Assembly: GCF_052056915.1 (NCBI RefSeq)
Contig: NZ_CP195119.1
Coordinates: 2,418,001-2,482,000 of the forward strand
Length of the DNA: 64,000 nucleotides
Reading direction: 5' to 3'
DNA from: MTP4 sp052056915
Lineage (GTDB): Archaea; Halobacteriota; Methanosarcinia; Methanosarcinales; Methanosarcinaceae
How positions within the stretch are numbered: position 1 is the stretch's first letter; every line of letters starts with the position of its first letter. The notes under the pieces were generated by a model. The model had not been told where the DNA came from. It did not search any database and saw nothing but the letters and a program-made list of their open reading frames with translations. Made by a program: the position numbers and the translations under genes. Shown in pieces: positions 17,040 to 26,279 of the stretch.

Positions 17040-20000
17040 TTATCTTTTCTTCCCTAATGCCCTCCCTGCCAGAATAAAGGTCAGACAGCCCGGAATAATT
17101 CCGATTCCTGGCATAGTTTTGCCTTCTGCCGATTCTCCCTCTGATGCTGGCTTTTTCGAATATGGCTCGGAAACGACTACTGAAGAACTTTCACTATCCA
17201 TACCTGAGTCCTTTCCAGCGAGTTTTTCTTCAGTTTCGATTTCAGTTGTCCTTGTTTTTTTCTCCCCGGTTATTGCGAAAGGGGAAAATCCCGGGGTGCT
17301 GGCTTTGAAGTAGAGGTAGTTCTGGTCCTCACCCACTTTTTCTGTTGGAAGCCTGTCCCATTTGCCTTCGCTGTACCTGCACAGGCATATCGTTGTTTCT
17401 TGGATTCCGTTTTCAGCAATCCAGGCTTTTTCCACTTTGAACCCTACACAGGGTTCTGCGATATTTTCCGGAGATGCAAACCCGCTGTTTCCGACCCAGA
17501 TGTTCAGATAACGGTAGATTTCCCCTTCAGGTGCGGATTCGGTCAATGTGGATTTTTCTTTGAGCATTTCCACAATGGTTGTGGTCCTCCCAACGGTTCT
17601 CATGGCATCGAATTCCACGCAATTGACGCAGGTGACTTCCTGCAGGAACTCAAATTTCACATGCTTCCCGTTGGTAACGAACTGCTGGGAAAGTTCTTTA
17701 ATTTCAATGTTTCTTGCAGACTCAGGGGTTCCCGCGCCACCTCCGCCGCCAGAGGAGCTGCCTCCGCTATTACTATCCTCTTTGCCGACAATCCATCTCC
17801 AGTTGCGTTGAACTTCTTCGGCTTCGGTTATGGCTATTGCCCTGACTTGATAGGTGCCTGCAGGAACCGTGCTGCTTTCGTAAGATAGGAAAGTTGCTGA
17901 AGTCTCGTTTTTAACTTCTTTCCCGTTCAGATAGAGAGTAATATTGGAGATCTTGTTGCAGGTGAGGTTGAATTCTTGAGTCTCCCCTTCCTTTGATGTT
18001 ATTTCTGAGTTGAACGGATAGAACGGATAACACGAAAGGGCATTTTCGATTTTTGTTTCCTTAGCTTCAATAAAAAGATGATACTTAAGTTCAGGGGAAT
18101 CCATTACATCGAATTTCATCCCTTCGGCAATGTTCTGAACAGAATTTCTCTCCAGATAAACAGGTTCATTATTCTTTAACATGAAGTATCCGGGATCATC
18201 CGGACCGTTTCCGCATCTGATCTCCGTAACTTCAAGTATTCTGTATTCATCATCAAACTCGATTTCAAAGACGTTATCATAGTCAATGAGCCAGAGCCCC
18301 TGGACCTGGACCATATCTTCTTCTCCTTCTTCCCGGAGTATCTGGTTAATATGGACTCTCAGGACGAGGACTCCATCTTCGCCTTCGACTTCTTCAAGGT
18401 TAACTTCCCAGGTCACGCCGTTTTCGTTTCCTTCGGAGAGGTCTATGATTTCGTCGGCTACGTATTTACCTTCCCTCAGGAATATGAGCCAGACTTTGTT
18501 TTTCTCTGCATCGACCATTCGGGATTCAAGTGTGTATCCATCTCCAAGATCAAGAATTTCTCCGGCTCTCAGTGTATGTTTTTCAGCGTCGTCTACAAGA
18601 AGCCGGACAAGCTTGTTTACCCGGACGATTTCATACTTGTCGGTTAATGGAATACATGACTCTCCGAAGAACCCTATAATCGGATAGGTTTCACCTTTCC
18701 AGTCTTTTTCCTGATACCTGTATTTCACATATCCGGCCTGTGTCTTGTAAACAAGTTTTCCTTCCCCTATTGTCCGGCTTTCAACTGCGTTCACTGACAG
18801 GTTTTCGGTGTATATACCGGTGTCAGGGTCACAGAAAAATAGGTCGCAGTTCGAGTAGTTCCAGATGTATGGCCCTTCTGCCTCATCTCCGACAGCTTTG
18901 CTGGTGCTCCTGTTAAAGTATGGTAACAGTAGTGGGAAATAGTCGGTATTGTATTCTCCGATGTTGTATGATAAATCACTTATCAGGTCCTCATTTTCAT
19001 CCACGGGGTATATCTGGCTGAAGCCATTTCCATCAGGCTTTGCCCAGAAATTTCCTCCTAGATAGGGACCTCCCAGGGTGTTGGCATATGACGCTTTACT
19101 TGTGTTCCAGAAGTTCGCATTATTGTTGCCTTCCAGTTCTACATTGTTCGTATTGTTGAACCGGTTGTTGTAGATGCTGTTTCTCTTGCTGTTTTCAAGT
19201 ACAATTCCGTTCAGGTTCAGGCTTATCCTGTTTTCCCTCAGGTAATTTTTACCAGAGTTCCGGAGAACAATCCCAAAGGAATTATCTGATATGGTGTTTT
19301 GGAAAAATTGGTTCAGGCTTGAATTGATGATATATATGCCAGCGGTATTGGATGAGGCATCGTTCCGTGTAAGTGTATTATATGCTCCTCCCTCAAGCAA
19401 AATACCTGTATCGCTGTTTTGAACAGTATTTCTTTGAAGGAGGTTCTCATTACTGAAATCCGAAAGGATGATTCCTATCTCGTTATTCACGATTTCGTTG
19501 TTTTGAATCGTGTTTTTACTGGCCCCGTCCAGATAGATCCCTGCAACTGCATTATTCGGAATTCCTTGGGTGGCACCTGTTATGCTAAACCCGCTGATTT
19601 TTACCCTGTCCGAGCTTACGTGGAAAACGTGGCTGTTCGGACTTGCGGCTTGGACAACCGTATCGCCCGGATATCCTGATCTCGATATTATAGCAAGTTC
19701 TTTGTCAACGTTAATATTTTCAATATATGTCCCTGGATGGACAACAATCATGTCCCCATCAACTGCATTGTCCACGGCTTCCTGTATGGTCGTATAATCG
19801 GCAGTTCCATCCCTACAAACATGAATTTTTGTTTCTTCCTGGGGACTTTCTCCCATGATTCTCCATTCCGCAAATGGATAAAACTTGAGTTCAGGCTCAT
19901 CAAAAACTCTGAATTTCAGGTTATCTCCCAGGTCCTGTACGGAACCTCTTTCAAGAAAAACAGGCTTGTAGTTCTTGAAGATCAAATCTCCGGTGTCATC

Positions 20001-21716
20001 TGGACCCTTCCCATTCCCAATTTCCACGACTTCAAGTCTTCCGAAATCATCTTCAAGTTCAATTGCAAAGGCGTTCTCGTAGTCGATAAGCCAGAGCCCT
20101 TCTATCTGGGCGAGTCTGTCAACAGCTCCCTGGAATACCTGGTTGACGTGTACCCTCAGGACAATGATGTTGTCTTTATCCTCAATGTCATCAAGCTCAA
20201 CTTCCCATGTGTCGTTGACGTTGGCTTCAACGATTTTGGCATCAATGGTTTCTCCTTTTTTTGTGAATTCAAGCCAGACACTGTCGTTTTCGAGATAAAC
20301 TTCTTTAGCTTTTAGGTTATATCCGTTGCCAAGGTCAAGAGTTTCTCCGGGTCTGATGGTGTACTTTTCACCACTGTCGAGTACAAGCTTTGCAAGTTTG
20401 TCTGGTCGGGCTTCCCAGTCCACCTCGTCCTGAGATTTAAGTGCGATATATTCATTTCCAAAGAGCCCGATTGTTTCATATTTTTCGGTCCAGTTGTCAT
20501 CATCAGTGTATTCGTAATTAACCGTAGTTATGTTAGCAAAATAGGTCAATTCCCCAGCATCAATCGTGCGGTCGTTGCCCATCAGGGTAGAGGCGTTTAT
20601 CGTCAGGGATTCGGAGGATATGTCTTCGTCCAGATAATAGAAGAAGCCTGCAAACGTGCTGTAGTCCCATTCGAATTCAGGGTCATTAGCCCTTGCAATG
20701 GAACCTCTGGTTTCATAAATGCCCGGTTCGGTAAATTCCTTCTTAAGGTAGAATCTCAGGTTTTCGTCATCTGCAACTTCAAAACTCAGTTTATCCATAA
20801 GTTCTTTTCTTGAGTCACCTTTTTGAAGAAAAACAGGCTTCTTATTCCTGAACATCAGATATCCGGGGTCATTAGGGCCGCTCCCGTCTTTCATCTCCAC
20901 AACGTCGAGTTTTCCGAAATTATCTCCAAGTTCAATTGTGAAAGCGTTATAGTAGTCGATGAGCCAGATCCCTTCTATCTGGACAATACCGCCTACAGCA
21001 TCATGAAAAATCTGGTTAACGTGTACTCTCATAACTATGACATCGTCTTCGCCCTCGATATTGTCAAGTTCAACAGCCCAGGTCTTGAGTTCGTCCGGGG
21101 TTTCGGCTGTAATGCTAATAATTTCGTCATCAACGTACTCTCCGTCCTTTGTAAACTCAAGCCATACCTTTTCCCTGTCAACATCGAACTGCTTGACGTT
21201 AAGGGCATAGCCTTCCCCCAGGTCAAGAGTATCCCCTGCCCTCAGGGTGTATTTCTGGTCATCATCCAGAATTAGTTTAGCAATATTCTCCGGGTTACAT
21301 TCCCATATTTCTTTTTCTGCGGACCTCAATGGGATATATTTCTCCCCAAAGAAGCCGATAACGGGATATTCCTGCCCTTTCCAGTCCCCTTCATATTTAT
21401 AGCCTGTACTGGCTACCTTGCAGGTATACACGATCCCGTTTTCAGTTATGGTCCGGGCATCCGGAAGAAAGTCCCCGCCGTAAATACGCAGTGTTTCACT
21501 TGAGATATTCTTATCTACGTCGTAAAAAAAACCTGCAAAATTTCCAGCATTCATTTCGATATAATCATCATTGTTGATCCCGATTATTTCCTGAAGGCTT
21601 ACTCCTTCGTAGACAGGTCCCCGCACTTCAATGGCCTCTACTGCAGTTGTTCCTGCAGTAATGAGTATTAGAATAAAAATAATTCCCCGGGCAACAGTTT
21701 TACTTTCAATTATCAT
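17040..21716 (-). CDS. Giant S-layer-type surface protein with beta-helix domain and PGF-CTERM-like tail
   Basis: 1558 residues. A signal peptide (ARGIIFILILITAGTTAVEA) is followed by three copies of the Methanosarcina S-layer duplication domain (about 30-340, 345-640 and 950-1250). Each carries the recurring LRAGDTLDLGEGY-type and VLRVHVNQ blocks. Between copies 2 and 3 lies a NosD/CASH parallel beta-helix (about 655-920, DYTTIQEAVDNAVDGDMIVV then repeated N-rich coils). An Ig-like segment, a PGF-pre-PGF domain (from ESARNIEIKELSQQF) and a C-terminal PGIGIIPGCLTFIL hydrophobic segment with GKKR tail follow. It is expected to be exported and lipid-anchored by archaeosortase, and may be an envelope or adhesion protein. 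Confidence 0.88.
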   Translation of the reverse strand: MIIESKTVARGIIFILILITAGTTAVEAIEVRGPVYEGVSLQEIIGINNDDYIEMNAGNFAGFFYDVDKNISSETLRIYGGDFLPDARTITENGIVYTCKVASTGYKYEGDWKGQEYPVIGFFGEKYIPLRSAEKEIWECNPENIAKLILDDDQKYTLRAGDTLDLGEGYALNVKQFDVDREKVWLEFTKDGEYVDDEIISITAETPDELKTWAVELDNIEGEDDVIVMRVHVNQIFHDAVGGIVQIEGIWLIDYYNAFTIELGDNFGKLDVVEMKDGSGPNDPGYLMFRNKKPVFLQKGDSRKELMDKLSFEVADDENLRFYLKKEFTEPGIYETRGSIARANDPEFEWDYSTFAGFFYYLDEDISSESLTINASTLMGNDRTIDAGELTYFANITTVNYEYTDDDNWTEKYETIGLFGNEYIALKSQDEVDWEARPDKLAKLVLDSGEKYTIRPGETLDLGNGYNLKAKEVYLENDSVWLEFTKKGETIDAKIVEANVNDTWEVELDDIEDKDNIIVLRVHVNQVFQGAVDRLAQIEGLWLIDYENAFAIELEDDFGRLEVVEIGNGKGPDDTGDLIFKNYKPVFLERGSVQDLGDNLKFRVFDEPELKFYPFAEWRIMGESPQEETKIHVCRDGTADYTTIQEAVDNAVDGDMIVVHPGTYIENINVDKELAIISRSGYPGDTVVQAASPNSHVFHVSSDRVKISGFSITGATQGIPNNAVAGIYLDGASKNTIQNNEIVNNEIGIILSDFSNENLLQRNTVQNSDTGILLEGGAYNTLTRNDASSNTAGIYIINSSLNQFFQNTISDNSFGIVLRNSGKNYLRENRISLNLNGIVLENSKRNSIYNNRFNNTNNVELEGNNNANFWNTSKASYANTLGGPYLGGNFWAKPDGNGFSQIYPVDENEDLISDLSYNIGEYNTDYFPLLLPYFNRSTSKAVGDEAEGPYIWNYSNCDLFFCDPDTGIYTENLSVNAVESRTIGEGKLVYKTQAGYVKYRYQEKDWKGETYPIIGFFGESCIPLTDKYEIVRVNKLVRLLVDDAEKHTLRAGEILDLGDGYTLESRMVDAEKNKVWLIFLREGKYVADEIIDLSEGNENGVTWEVNLEEVEGEDGVLVLRVHINQILREEGEEDMVQVQGLWLIDYDNVFEIEFDDEYRILEVTEIRCGNGPDDPGYFMLKNNEPVYLERNSVQNIAEGMKFDVMDSPELKYHLFIEAKETKIENALSCYPFYPFNSEITSKEGETQEFNLTCNKISNITLYLNGKEVKNETSATFLSYESSTVPAGTYQVRAIAITEAEEVQRNWRWIVGKEDSNSGGSSSGGGGGAGTPESARNIEIKELSQQFVTNGKHVKFEFLQEVTCVNCVEFDAMRTVGRTTTIVEMLKEKSTLTESAPEGEIYRYLNIWVGNSGFASPENIAEPCVGFKVEKAWIAENGIQETTICLCRYSEGKWDRLPTEKVGEDQNYLYFKASTPGFSPFAITGEKKTRTTEIETEEKLAGKDSGMDSESSSVVVSEPYSKKPASEGESAEGKTMPGIGIIPGCLTFILAGRALGKKR

Positions 21717-21888
21717 ATTTATCCCCTACGCATCGTCAAAAAGGTGGAAATATGTTAAAATTATTAAACAGTGTCAAAAATCAAGTTCACTATTAAAATT
21801 TTTGAGTATATTCTATTAGAATTCCCGATCCTTTATATTTTTTCTGAATGATTCCTGAGGTGTTGTATTCTAAAGAAGAGATTTTGAC

Positions 21889-22028
21889 TTAGAGCCTATC
21901 CGAAAAGTGTTGTGACCTACTGTGATTTATACAAAATGCAATACGCAAAACCGGAAAGGATACCCTGATACTTAAACCGATTGTAACTTTTACAACATGT
22001 CGTTATTGACTTTTCGGATAGGCTCTTA
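21889..22028. mobile_element. 134-bp MITE with 16-bp terminal inverted repeats and TTA target duplication
   Basis: Element 21892-22025 begins gagcctatccgaaaag and ends with its exact reverse complement. TTA occurs on both sides (21889-21891 and 22026-22028). It has no coding capacity. The ends resemble, by memory, those of IS5-group insertion sequences, so it was probably mobilised by such a transposase (inference). It lies between the divergent S-layer gene and surE. Confidence 0.88.
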
Positions 22029-22142
22029 ATATGCCAATTAAAAAGTTCGTAAGTGATGCTTGAAAAAAGTCGGGAGCATGGGTTACTTCCCTGTTTCCCC
22101 TCCATTAATTTTAAATCATCAGCAAACTTAAGAGTGAAGCTA

Positions 22143-22934
22143 ATGTCCCCCAAAATCCTTGTTACAAATGATGACGGTGTTTATTCTACGGGTCTCAAGG
22201 CTGCTTATGAAAGCGTTGCGGACCTCGGGGAAGTCACCATCTCGGCCCCTGCGATGCAGCAGAGTGGGGTCGGACGTTCGATCTCTATTTTTGAACCCCT
22301 GAGGATCACGAAAACGGATATCGGAGGAGTTCCTGCCCATGCCGTTGGCGGGACTCCCACGGATTCGGTTATTCTCGGGATTTTTACGATCATGAAGGAA
22401 ATGCCGGACCTCATCCTTTCAGGCTTCAATATCGGGGAAAACATCAGTACGGACACGATTACGACCTCCGGGACCATCGGAGGTGCCCTTGAAGCCGCAA
22501 GCTACGGCATTCCTGCAATAGCGGCTTCCATGCAGGTCCTGGAGGAAGGGCAAAAGTTCGATGACCCGCGGGACTACCACAGGGAACGCTTCGAAGTCGC
22601 AATAAAGGTCGTAAACAGAATTGCAAGAAACGTCCTCAAATACGGCATGCCCGATTCCGTGGACCTCCTGAACATAAACGTCCCCTACCACGCTGAAGAG
22701 GACACTCCAATAGAAGTTACCCGCCTTGCCAGGAAGGTCTTCAAAACCGATGTGGAAGAGCGACACGACCCGCGCGGCAGGCCCTACTACTGGATCGCAG
22801 GAGACCTCATAAAGGAAGAAGCCGAAGGGACCGACGTGCATGCCCTTATGCAAAAAGAACACATCTCGATAACTCCCATATCCCTGGACTCCACAGCCCG
22901 GATCGAGTTTTCGGAGATTGAGAAGTATTTTTGA
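22143..22934 (+). CDS. surE: 5'-nucleotidase SurE
   Basis: 263 residues from the ATG at 22143, chosen because it gives the canonical N-terminus MSPKILVTNDDGVYSTGLKA. The DD pair and N of NDDG, plus GTPTDSV and FNIGENISTDTITTSGTIGGALEA, are the metal and phosphate-binding motifs of SurE. The enzyme dephosphorylates nucleoside 5'- and 3'-monophosphates. The frame continues upstream of the chosen start but without a ribosome-binding site. It is monocistronic; the MITE sits about 120 bp upstream and may lie in its promoter region. Confidence 0.94.
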   Translation: MSPKILVTNDDGVYSTGLKAAYESVADLGEVTISAPAMQQSGVGRSISIFEPLRITKTDIGGVPAHAVGGTPTDSVILGIFTIMKEMPDLILSGFNIGENISTDTITTSGTIGGALEAASYGIPAIAASMQVLEEGQKFDDPRDYHRERFEVAIKVVNRIARNVLKYGMPDSVDLLNINVPYHAEEDTPIEVTRLARKVFKTDVEERHDPRGRPYYWIAGDLIKEEAEGTDVHALMQKEHISITPISLDSTARIEFSEIEKYF

Positions 22935-23132
22935 ATCAAGCAAGTCTGACAATTAGGCGTGCCTGACAATTAGACGTGCCTGAAAATTAGATAAATCTGA
23001 AAAATTAGGCAAGTCAGAGGGCCTGGGTAAATCAGAAAAATTGGACGTCCGCAAGTCCTAACAATTAGATAAGTTCTCACAATAAGATAAGTCCAAAAAA
23101 GTGGAAGTACATTGGGGATTAAAATCCATAAA
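22935..23132. repeat. Degenerate ~17-bp tandem repeat after surE
   Basis: About eight imperfect units of ctgacaattagacgtgc run from about 22948 to 23095. No gene. Confidence 0.7.
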
Positions 23133-23303
23133 TCAGGATTTTTCTTCTTCCCCGTCTTTTTCTATTTTTAACGAAATCTCTGTCCAGTTTTCATCGATTC
23201 CGTGCAGGCACTCAACCATTGCCCCTACGGTGTTGGTGAAGATTTTCCTTATAAAGTCGTTCATCGGAACTTTCTTTCCATCAATTACGAGTTCGGTTTT
23301 CAC
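23133..23303 (-). CDS. Small conserved-looking protein, 56 residues
   Basis: A GTG start at 23303 with GGAGG ten bases upstream opens a frame beginning VKTELVIDGKKVPMNDFI, then FTNTVGAMVECLHGIDENW and a strand plus acidic tail. The strand-turn-strand-helix-strand pattern is protein-like. It resembles, by memory, a family of small euryarchaeal proteins with a (V/I)DGKxVPxNxFV core; function unknown. It lies 74 bp downstream of moaA on the same strand and is probably co-transcribed. It is too short for routine gene calling. Confidence 0.72.
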   Translation of the reverse strand: MKTELVIDGKKVPMNDFIRKIFTNTVGAMVECLHGIDENWTEISLKIEKDGEEEKS

Positions 23304-23377
23304 TTTTCTTCCTCCTTCTTTTCCTTCCTTTCCTTTTTTCCTTTCTTTTATGCTGTTTTTTATTGCTCTTTGTTACT

Positions 23378-24433
23378 TCAATTTTTTTTCCCTGTAACCT
23401 TGAGTTCTATTTTTTTCTTTTCGGCACCAGCTATGTAATAGGGCTTTCTTCGGCTTACCGCAAGCCTCAGGAGTTTTTCGATCTCTTCCGGATTTTCTGC
23501 CTCTATGGCGTCTACCAGGTTGTCGTTTACCAGCAGGCAGGGTTTTAATTTCCCATCTGCAGTGACCCTGAGCCTGCTGCAGTTGGCGCAGAATTCGGAG
23601 TTGTCCATGGGCTGTACGAACTCTACTTCCACCCCGTCGATCATGTACTTTTTCCGGTGGTGCAGGTGCCGGACCCTGACCTCGCTTGCCCTCTCTGCCA
23701 GGGACTTTTTAAGGGATTCCGAATCGATCATGTACGGGGAGAGTTCCGGGTCGATGTCCATGAGCTCGATCAGCTGCAGGATGACCTGTCCCTCGTAGGG
23801 GCGGATGAAGTCCATCATGGCGTCGATCTCGGTATCGTTTACGCCTTTCAGGAGCACCATGTTCAGTTTTACCGGGGTCAGGCCTGCTTCAACGGCGCTG
23901 TCGATTCCTTCCTTTACCTTTTCCAGGGTGCCTGGAGGAGCTCCGGTTATTGCTTCGTACCTTTCAGGGATGAGGGAGTCAAGGCTCACGTTTACCCTGT
24001 CCAGGCCCGCCGCTTTCAGGGATTTTGCGCGTTTTGAGAGCAGGACGCCGTTGGTAGTTACCGAGACCTCCTTCAAGGACGGGAGGCAGGCCAGGATTTC
24101 CTCGAAATCCTTTCGGAGCAGGGGTTCTCCTCCTGAGAATTTGACTTTCCGGACCCCGAATTTTGCCGCTGTACGGACAATTTCACAGATAAGTTCCGCA
24201 GGCATCTCCTTTTCGGAGGGGCCCCGGGTGCAGCCTTCCGAGCCTTCGTTGTGGCAGTACATGCAGGCAAGGTTGCACCTTTCCGTGATCGATATGCGGA
24301 GCCCTGTTACTTTTCGTCCGTAAGGGTCTGCCAGGGGCAGAATGTTTTCAAAAGTATCTTTTTCTGCTCCTGTTTTCTTTGTTGCTCCGGATGATGTTTT
24401 TTGAGCATTGAGTTCAGGCCTGTCTTCTGACAT
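23378..24433 (-). CDS. moaA: GTP 3',8-cyclase (molybdopterin/tungstopterin biosynthesis)
   Basis: 351 residues. A radical-SAM CxxxCxxC (CNLACMYC) follows TGLRISITERCNL, GGEPLLRKD is present, and the second 4Fe-4S site is CANCSRLRVTADGKLKPC near the C-terminus. MoaA converts GTP to 3',8-cH2GTP, the first step of molybdopterin cofactor synthesis, which formylmethanofuran dehydrogenase needs. An unusually long N-terminal extension of about 35 residues (Thr/Lys-rich) precedes the core. Downstream is the 56-residue gene on the same strand. Confidence 0.95.
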   Translation of the reverse strand: MSEDRPELNAQKTSSGATKKTGAEKDTFENILPLADPYGRKVTGLRISITERCNLACMYCHNEGSEGCTRGPSEKEMPAELICEIVRTAAKFGVRKVKFSGGEPLLRKDFEEILACLPSLKEVSVTTNGVLLSKRAKSLKAAGLDRVNVSLDSLIPERYEAITGAPPGTLEKVKEGIDSAVEAGLTPVKLNMVLLKGVNDTEIDAMMDFIRPYEGQVILQLIELMDIDPELSPYMIDSESLKKSLAERASEVRVRHLHHRKKYMIDGVEVEFVQPMDNSEFCANCSRLRVTADGKLKPCLLVNDNLVDAIEAENPEEIEKLLRLAVSRRKPYYIAGAEKKKIELKVTGKKN

Positions 24434-24876
24434 GGGTTCCCAGCCTTTTTTATGTTTTTATACTTATAATTCTAATTGTAGTTGTAATTCGAATGATTGT
24501 AGTTGTAATTCGAATTATAGTTTTTTGCTCCCGCAACTGAAAAACGTCACTGCAGAAGGCGAAAATTGTCTCTGAAATAAAAACCGGTTATGTATAGCCG
24601 GTAATATACCTAATATCAGGTTATATAAATGAGTAGCGCAGGTCCGGGATAAACTCAAGTGAAAGGAATTTTGTTCTTCGGCTCCCGGATAGGTTTTTCC
24701 CTTTTATAAAAAACGTCCCTATTTATATTCATTTTTATAGTCCTATTTATGCTCCTATTTACAACCCGATTACAACCCTATTTGTAATATTTTCTGCACA
24801 GGGTTTCAGGGTTTCAGGGCTTCAGGGTCTCGGAGCAGCCCAATTAATATATATTAATCTGTACAATAGTGAGCAA
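24434..24876. promoter_or_regulatory. Divergent promoter region moaA / cbiA
   Basis: 443 bp. It contains a 22-bp direct repeat (gtagttgtaattcgaat-type, about 24476-24522). The palindromic TATA-like ttaatatatattaa lies at 24844-24857. The palindrome is centred only about 26 bp before the cbiA ATG at 24877, so that mRNA may be leaderless. No gene is seen. Confidence 0.5.
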
Positions 24877-26196
24877 ATGACAAAAGGAATACTTATTGCA
24901 GGAACCCACAGCGGAGTTGGAAAAACCACCGTCTCCATGGGTATAATGGCGGCCCTCAAGCACAGGCAGCTTAAGGTCCAGCCTTACAAGGTTGGCCCGG
25001 ATTACATCGATCCCTCTCACCATACCGCAATTTGCGGGCGTCCTTCCCGGAACCTGGACACCTATATGATGGGCACCGACGGGGTCGGAAAAACGGTTGC
25101 AAGAACCTCCGGAGATGCCGAAATTTCTGTCGTTGAAGGGGTAATGGGGCTCTTTGACGGAATGGACTCTACGGAAATTGCAAGCTCTGCGCATGTTGCA
25201 AAGGTTCTTGACATTCCTGTACTTCTGGTCATCAACGTTCACGGGATGTCCCGGAGCGCTGCAGCCCTCGTCAAGGGCTACTCCGAGTTTGACCCGGAAG
25301 TCCGGATTGCAGGCGTCATCCTGAACAAGGTCGGAAGTCCCAGGCACGGGGAAATGATAAAAAACGCCCTTCCCGATGATATACCCATTGTCGGAATGAT
25401 CCCGAGAAGGAAAGATATCGAGGTTCCTTCCCGGCACCTCGGGCTCTACATGGCTCATGAAAAAGACTACAACACTGCCGAAATGGCGGAATTCATCGAG
25501 GAAAATGTGGACCTTGACGCAGTTCTCGAACTTTCTGAGCCCTGTTCAATTCCTGAAATCCGGGAAATCCCGGATAAGGACGCGGATGTAAGGATAGGGG
25601 TTGCCATGGATGCAGCATTTTGCTTCTACTACCAGGACATGTTCGATGCCTTCCGGGCCTGCGGGGCCGAGATCGAGTTCTTCAGCCCCATGAAAGGGGA
25701 ACTTCCGGACGTGGACGGGATCTATTTCGGAGGCGGCTACCCTGAACTCTATGCCGGGGAACTGGAAGTTTCGAAGACCACCCGCGGCTTAAAAGACCTT
25801 TCAGCCGACGGCCTGCCCATCTACGGGGAATGCGGAGGGCTGCTCTACCTCTGCGGGACCTATGAAGTGGAAGACAGGACCTACAAACTTGCAGACGTCG
25901 TTCCCGCCGACACCCGCATGACAAACCGCTTAAGAGGTCTCGGGTACACCGAAGCCCGTCCCCTTGACAAAAATTTCAGTTCCCACAACCTCAAAGGGCA
26001 CGAGTTCCACTACTCCCTTACCGACTGCGACCGGGACGCCAGGTTCGCCTACGAAATGCTCCGCGGAAAAGGCATCCAGAACGGCTTTGACGGCCTTGTG
26101 GAGCACAACACTCTTGCCGGGTACATGCATGCCCATCCCTCCACCTTCCCGGTAGAAAAGTTCGTGGAAAAGTGCAGGGAATACAAACGGAAGTGA
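24877..26196 (+). CDS. Cobyrinate / Ni-sirohydrochlorin a,c-diamide synthase (CbiA/CfbB family)
   Basis: 439 residues. The N-terminal ATP-binding domain has P-loop AGTHSGVGKTT, GPDYIDPSHH and EGVMGLFDG. The C-terminal type 1 glutamine amidotransferase domain has the nucleophile motif GECGGLLYLC and a late catalytic His in GHEFHYS. The family amidates the a- and c-acetate side chains of cobyrinate (corrinoid route) or Ni-sirohydrochlorin (coenzyme F430 route). Sequence inspection alone does not separate CbiA from CfbB; the absence of other cfb genes here mildly favours the corrinoid role. That role would suit the corrinoid-dependent methylamine genes of this organism. Confidence 0.88.
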   Translation: MTKGILIAGTHSGVGKTTVSMGIMAALKHRQLKVQPYKVGPDYIDPSHHTAICGRPSRNLDTYMMGTDGVGKTVARTSGDAEISVVEGVMGLFDGMDSTEIASSAHVAKVLDIPVLLVINVHGMSRSAAALVKGYSEFDPEVRIAGVILNKVGSPRHGEMIKNALPDDIPIVGMIPRRKDIEVPSRHLGLYMAHEKDYNTAEMAEFIEENVDLDAVLELSEPCSIPEIREIPDKDADVRIGVAMDAAFCFYYQDMFDAFRACGAEIEFFSPMKGELPDVDGIYFGGGYPELYAGELEVSKTTRGLKDLSADGLPIYGECGGLLYLCGTYEVEDRTYKLADVVPADTRMTNRLRGLGYTEARPLDKNFSSHNLKGHEFHYSLTDCDRDARFAYEMLRGKGIQNGFDGLVEHNTLAGYMHAHPSTFPVEKFVEKCREYKRK

Positions 26197-26279
26197 GTGA
26201 AAGGAAGTAAAAAAGCAATTCTATAAGAAGAGGTAGAAGGTTATCGGGTTTAAGATCACTGATTCTGCTTCTTTTTTCA

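Noticed and set aside
22010..22025. Full insertion sequence at the MITE
   Set aside because: The element is only 134 bp with no transposase frame.
24434..24876. Cobalamin riboswitch upstream of the CbiA/CfbB gene
   Set aside because: No B12-box-like sequence or multi-helix structure seen; the promoter appears too close to the start for a leader.
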